The translations under genes and the position numbers were made by a program. This document shows positions 7,209-9,221 of a DNA stretch of 9,221 nt, one piece after another. The stretch is from Bacteroidales bacterium (GTDB lineage Bacteria > Bacteroidota > Bacteroidia > Bacteroidales > UBA932). Within the stretch, counting starts at the first letter, position 1, and the number at the start of each line of letters is the position of its first letter. The notes below the pieces were generated by a model. The model was given only the letters and a program-made list of their open reading frames with translations. It was not told where the DNA came from and did no database searches. The stretch is from contig JAEDEB010000072.1 in assembly GCA_016293535.1 (NCBI GenBank), positions 1 through 9,221 on the forward strand. The letters are read 5' to 3'.

Positions 7209-7772
7209 ATGGGACTTCTCGAAGTATTGATTATTGCGGTGGGCCTGTCTATGGACGCATTTGCCGTGTCCATAGGCAAGGGTCTCGCCGTACGCAAGGT
7301 GACTTGGAAAAACGCCCTCTGCGTAGGTCTGTGGTTCGGCTCATTTCAGGCTCTCATGCCCCTGGCTGGCTATTTCCTCGGGGTGAGCTTCTCTTCTTTC
7401 GTCAGCAGTGTGGACCATTGGATAGCCTTCGTTCTGCTCTCCCTGATTGGCGGGAATATGATAAGGGAGTCTGCCTCCAAGGGCGATGAGTGCAGTCTCG
7501 GCGATGCCTCCTTCGGCTTCAGGACCATGCTCCTGATGGCCCTCGCAACCAGCATAGATGCCCTTGCTGCCGGAGTGACCTTCGCTTTTCTCAACGCGGA
7601 CATCTGGTCGTCAGTGGCGGTTATCGGCGCCACCACCTTTGTCTTTTCAGTGGTAGGCATACTCATAGGCCATATTGTGGGATGCCGATTCCATAAGGGC
7701 GCAGGGATTTTCGGAGGAATAGTCCTCATCGGCATAGGACTCAAGATTCTTGTAGAACATCTTCTCTCCTGA
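7209..7772 (+). CDS. mntP: Manganese efflux pump MntP
   Basis: MntP exports Mn(II) across the inner membrane and protects against manganese overload. The 187-residue product is almost exactly the length of the E. coli protein and reads as six hydrophobic helices arranged as two related halves. The first repeat motif is GLSMDAFAVSIGKG (12-25) with Asp16; the second is ATSIDALAAG (113-122) with Asp117. These intramembrane aspartates are the conserved functional residues of the family. A WIAFVLL..GGNMI segment (71-85) also matches. The ATG at 7209 is chosen because the protein then begins directly with helix 1; an upstream in-frame ATG at 7128 would add residues encoded by promoter DNA. No intrinsic terminator is evident after the stop, so read-through towards rplS is possible. 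The gene is divergent from the peptidase gene. Specificity for Mn is inferred from the family. Confidence 0.95.
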   Translation: MGLLEVLIIAVGLSMDAFAVSIGKGLAVRKVTWKNALCVGLWFGSFQALMPLAGYFLGVSFSSFVSSVDHWIAFVLLSLIGGNMIRESASKGDECSLGDASFGFRTMLLMALATSIDALAAGVTFAFLNADIWSSVAVIGATTFVFSVVGILIGHIVGCRFHKGAGIFGGIVLIGIGLKILVEHLLS

Positions 7773-7842
7773 GCCTTTGTCCGCAGGCTGCAGCTTCTGT
7801 GACTCCCGCCCATCCGGTATTCTTCAAAAAAATCAAAAAAAG

Positions 7843-7873
7843 TTTGTTCTTTTTGAAATAATTGGTACATTTG
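7843..7873 (+). promoter_or_regulatory. Strong Bacteroidota-type promoter of rplS
   Basis: TTTG at 7843-7846 (-33) and TACATTTG at 7866-7873 (-7) are separated by 19 nt, the best complete promoter in the window. A-tracts at 7826-7841 immediately upstream could act as an UP element. TTCAAAAA (7823-7830) and TTTTTGAA (7850-7857) form an AT-rich inverted repeat around the -33 box. Predicted transcription start is about 7877-7880, giving a leader of about 65-70 nt. Confidence 0.75.
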
Positions 7874-7888
7874 CAGTCCCAAAATCAA

Positions 7889-7924
7889 GCAACCTCTTGT
7901 GAACGCTTTGAAACACAACGTTGC
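7889..7924 (+). promoter_or_regulatory. Hairpin in the rplS 5' leader, candidate r-protein leader element
   Basis: Two stacked helices can form in the predicted leader. The outer stem is GCAAC (7889-7893) with GTTGC (7920-7924), and the inner stem is TTGTG (7897-7901) with CACAA (7914-7918). They are joined by an asymmetric 3x1 internal loop (CTC opposite C) and capped by a 12-nt loop. It begins about 10 nt after the predicted transcription start and ends 21 nt before the ATG. bL19 leaders that bind the protein are known in other phyla such as Firmicutes; a comparable role here is inference from position and structure. Confidence 0.45.
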
Positions 7925-7945
7925 CACTTAAAACAGATTTGAAAA

Positions 7946-8320
7946 ATGGATTACATCAAGTTAGTTGAAGACGCTTTCGCAAACGAAGCAGTCAAGTCAT
8001 ATCCGGAGTTCAAAGCCGGAGACACAATCACAGTTACCTTCAAGATTAAGGAGGGTGACAAGGAAAGGCTCCAGAAGTTCAGAGGAGTGGTTATCCAGAT
8101 CAAGGGTGCGACCCCTGCAACGAGGACTTTCACCATACGCAAGATTTCCAGCGGAATAGGTGTCGAGAGGATAGTTCCTTTCCAGTCCCCATCCATCGAG
8201 TCCATAGAGGTGAACAAGCACGGTAAGGTTCGTCGTGCAAGAATCTTCTACCTCCGCGACCTCTCCGGTAAGAAGGCTCGTATCAAGGAAAGAAAGTACA
8301 CTCCAACAAAGGAGGACTAA
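7946..8320 (+). CDS. rplS: Large-subunit ribosomal protein bL19
   Basis: bL19 sits at the 30S-50S interface of the ribosome. The 124-residue sequence shows the full family pattern: FKAGDTITVTFKI near the N-terminus (about 22-34), QKFRGVVIQIKG (43-54), the FTIRKISSGIGVERI core (62-76), SPSIESIEV (80-88) and the basic C-terminal RRARIFYLRDLSGKKARIKE segment. Length is normal for the family. The start is ATG at 7946, preceded by the A/T-rich sequence GATTTGAAAA with no Shine-Dalgarno, as usual in Bacteroidota. The gene stands alone rather than with rpsP-rimM-trmD, has its own strong promoter and leader, and is followed 9 bp later by tRNA-Arg with no promoter between, suggesting one transcript. 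Confidence 0.98.
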   Translation: MDYIKLVEDAFANEAVKSYPEFKAGDTITVTFKIKEGDKERLQKFRGVVIQIKGATPATRTFTIRKISSGIGVERIVPFQSPSIESIEVNKHGKVRRARIFYLRDLSGKKARIKERKYTPTKED

Positions 8321-8329
8321 ATACAGAAT

Positions 8330-8403
8330 GGCTCGTTAGCTCAGTTGAATAGAGCATTTGACTACGGATCAAAAGGTCGTAGGTTTGAGTCCTACACGAG
8401 TCA
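8330..8403 (+). tRNA. tRNA-Arg (anticodon ACG)
   Basis: The 74-nt cloverleaf is complete without an encoded CCA. Acceptor stem GGCTCGT pairs with ACGAGTC (one G-U at 2-71), discriminator A. D stem GCTC/GAGC has a 9-nt loop. Anticodon stem TTTGA/TCAAA encloses CTACGGA, giving anticodon ACG at 8364-8366; A34 would be deaminated to inosine by TadA to read CGU, CGC and CGA. The T stem is GTAGG/CCTAC. Unusually, position 19 is A (8348) and position 56 is T (8386) instead of the near-universal G19 and C56, so the elbow pair is exchanged as a unit. G18, T55, A14, T8 and the G15-C48 pair are normal. It probably shares the rplS transcript. Confidence 0.97.
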
Positions 8404-8420
8404 CATTTTCTCCACGAAGG

Positions 8421-8451
8421 AGACCGACTGAAGGGTCGGTCTTCTTTTTTT
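8421..8451 (+). terminator. Intrinsic terminator of the rplS-tRNA-Arg transcript
   Basis: AGACCGAC (8421-8428), loop TGAAGG, GTCGGTCT (8435-8442) form an 8-bp GC-rich stem that can extend by a few weaker pairs, followed by TCTTTTTTT to 8451. This is a textbook Rho-independent terminator 17 nt after the tRNA. Confidence 0.92.
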
Positions 8452-8635
8452 ATGAGCGGAGCTCCTCAGCTGCTGCCGCCTTCAGTTTGAAGCGCTTGAA
8501 GCCGTGATTCTGCTTGATGTCGCCGAAGACTGCCTCTGGCTCTATTAGTCCTAAAGTAGGGCCTCTGCATGCCACTGAGCCATATGCCCTCTGATTATTA
8601 GAAGAATAGCCACTGTCGTCATATCCATATAAATA
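8450..8635 (-). pseudogene. Degraded 3' end of an IS1182-type (DDE) transposase gene
   Basis: On the minus strand a stretch bounded by stops (TAG at 8638-8636, TAA at 8452-8450) reads 61 codons with no plausible start. Residues 31-51, encoded at about 8483-8545, include IEPEAVFGDIKQNHGFKRF. This closely matches the conserved (I)EPEAVFGxIKxNxxFKRF block near the C-terminus of IS1182-type transposases (DDE_Tnp_1_6 domain) common in Bacteroidales. The preceding 30 residues (YGYDDSGY...) and the final AAAAEELRS do not look like the rest of the family, so the copy is truncated, frameshifted or fused to unrelated DNA. It has no catalytic DDE residues and no recognised terminal inverted repeat. Its TAA lies in the T-tract of the rplS-tRNA terminator. 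It lies between a tRNA and pckA, a plausible insertion scar. Family assignment rests on one short motif. Confidence 0.75.
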
Positions 8636-8642
8636 CTAAAGA

Positions 8643-8672
8643 AGGCGACCGATAATCACTTATCAGTCGCCT
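8643..8672 (-). terminator. Long hairpin, probable terminator for pckA (potentially bidirectional)
   Basis: AGGCGAC (8643-8649) pairs with GTCGCCT (8666-8672); after one C/A mismatch GATAA (8651-8655) pairs with TTATC (8660-8664) around a TCAC loop, 12 bp in all. On the minus strand it is followed by a T-rich run (TCTTTAGTATTT) and on the plus strand by CCTTTATTT. It lies 43 nt past the pckA stop, and plus-strand transcription should already have ended at 8451, so pckA is the likely user. Confidence 0.7.
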
Positions 8673-8687
8673 CCTTTATTTGTGTGT

Positions 8688-8703
8688 ACGGACGTCAGTC
8701 CGT
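8688..8703. repeat. Short perfect inverted repeat after pckA
   Basis: ACGGAC, loop GTCA, GTCCGT is a 6-bp perfect inverted repeat 12 nt past the pckA stop. The heptamer CGTCAGT also occurs twice here (8693-8699 and 8701-8707). No T-tract follows. It may add to 3'-end structure of the pckA mRNA or be chance. Confidence 0.35.
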
Positions 8704-8714
8704 CAGTTGTAATC

Positions 8715-9221
8715 CTAGAGCTGAGGACCTGCAGCAACGAGTGCCTTGCCGGCTTCGTTGTTGGTGTACTTGCCGAAGTTCTTGATGAAACGGCCTGCGA
8801 GGTCTATTGCCTTCTTCTCCCACTCTGCAGGATCTGCATAGGTGTCGCGAGGATCGAGGATGTGGGTGTCCACGCCGTTGAGTTCGGTAGGAACGCAGAA
8901 GTCGAAGTAAGGAATCTGCTTTGTAGGAGCCTTGTCGATAGAACCGTCAAGGATGGCGTCGATGATTCCGCGGGTGTCACGGATGGAAATGCGCTTTCCT
9001 GTACCATTCCAGCCAGTGTTCACGAGATATGCCTTTGCGCCGCTCTTTTCCATCTTCTTCACGAGCTCCTCTGCGTACTTGGTAGGATGGAGCTCGAGGA
9101 AGGCCTGTCCGAAGCATGCGGAGAAGGTAGGTGTAGGCTCAGTGATGCCGCGCTCGGTACCTGCAAGCTTTGCGGTGAAGCCTGAGAGGAAGTAGTACTT
9201 GGTCTGCTCAGGAGTAAGGAT
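8715..9221 (-). CDS. pckA: Phosphoenolpyruvate carboxykinase (ATP), C-terminal part; N-terminus beyond the window
   Basis: PckA interconverts oxaloacetate + ATP and PEP + CO2 + ADP; in anaerobic Bacteroidales it can also run in the CO2-fixing direction towards succinate. The frame is open from the right edge to TAG at 8717-8715, encoding the last 168 residues. The conserved block LSGFTAKLAGTERGITEP (residues 12-29 of the fragment) carries the family's C-terminal nucleotide-binding residues. Further matches are PTFSACFG (31-38), AYLVNTGWNGTGKRI, a PTELNGVDTHILDPR segment, and a C-terminus in ALVAAGPQL like E. coli PckA (ALVAAGPKL). This is the ATP-dependent, not the GTP-dependent, family. No truncation is visible in the part present. 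Promoter and start lie outside the window. Confidence 0.97.
   Translation of the reverse strand: MLTPEQTKYYFLSGFTAKLAGTERGITEPTPTFSACFGQAFLELHPTKYAEELVKKMEKSGAKAYLVNTGWNGTGKRISIRDTRGIIDAILDGSIDKAPTKQIPYFDFCVPTELNGVDTHILDPRDTYADPAEWEKKAIDLAGRFIKNFGKYTNNEAGKALVAAGPQL

Noticed and set aside
7773..7842. Intrinsic terminator for mntP (AGCC...GGCT near 7774-7791, or the AT-rich inverted repeat)
   Set aside because: The GC stem is only 4 bp with a long loop and no T-tract; the AT-rich repeat is better explained as A-tracts around the rplS promoter.
8682..9195. Plus-strand open frames over the pckA segment
   Set aside because: They are antisense to a near-perfect PckA C-terminus and have no features of their own.
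1..9221. CRISPR array, prophage, defence or other novel multi-gene system
   Set aside because: No regularly spaced repeats, integrase, phage or toxin/effector genes are present; every substantial gene belongs to a recognised housekeeping or exported family.

Overview
The window looks like ordinary chromosome of a Bacteroidota bacterium, most likely of the order Bacteroidales. The evidence is the promoter style (TAnnTTTG -7 elements, in one case with a TTTG -33 box 19 nt upstream), the lack of Shine-Dalgarno sequences, a bL19 gene outside any rpsP-rimM-trmD operon, a secreted M64-type peptidase, a TamB-like gene divergent from tsaD, and ATP-dependent PEP carboxykinase. Frequent ATA (Ile) and AGG (Arg) codons and moderately high GC resemble gut Bacteroidales, but I cannot name a genus from this sequence alone.

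Layout. Positions 1-3119 (minus) hold the first ~1039 codons of a TamB-like envelope protein that runs off the left edge. A 69-bp divergent promoter region separates it from a plus-strand pair: tsaD (3189-4223, tRNA t6A synthesis) and, 12 bp later, a 514-residue FAD-dependent oxidoreductase of unknown substrate (4236-5780). This pair converges, with a 10-bp gap, on a minus-strand secreted M64 metallopeptidase (5791-7122). A second divergent promoter region (7123-7208) leads to mntP, a manganese efflux pump (7209-7772). Then come a strong promoter and structured leader for rplS (bL19, 7946-8320), tRNA-Arg(ACG) 9 bp behind it (8330-8403), and an intrinsic terminator. Positions 8450-8635 hold a decayed 3' end of an IS1182-type transposase, followed by a large hairpin that probably terminates pckA, whose last 168 codons fill 8715-9221 (minus).

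Functional picture. These are housekeeping functions: envelope biogenesis (TamB), tRNA modification (TsaD), translation (bL19, tRNA-Arg), metal homeostasis (MntP), gluconeogenesis/anaerobic CO2 fixation (PckA) and an exported protease. I found no CRISPR array, defence island, phage, integrative element or novel multi-gene system. The items most worth a second look are small: a compensated A19-U56 tertiary pair in tRNA-Arg, a hairpin in the rplS leader, promoters that nearly abut the start codons of tsaD and mntP, a 12-nt sequence shared by the two divergent promoter regions, and the transposase relic next to the tRNA.
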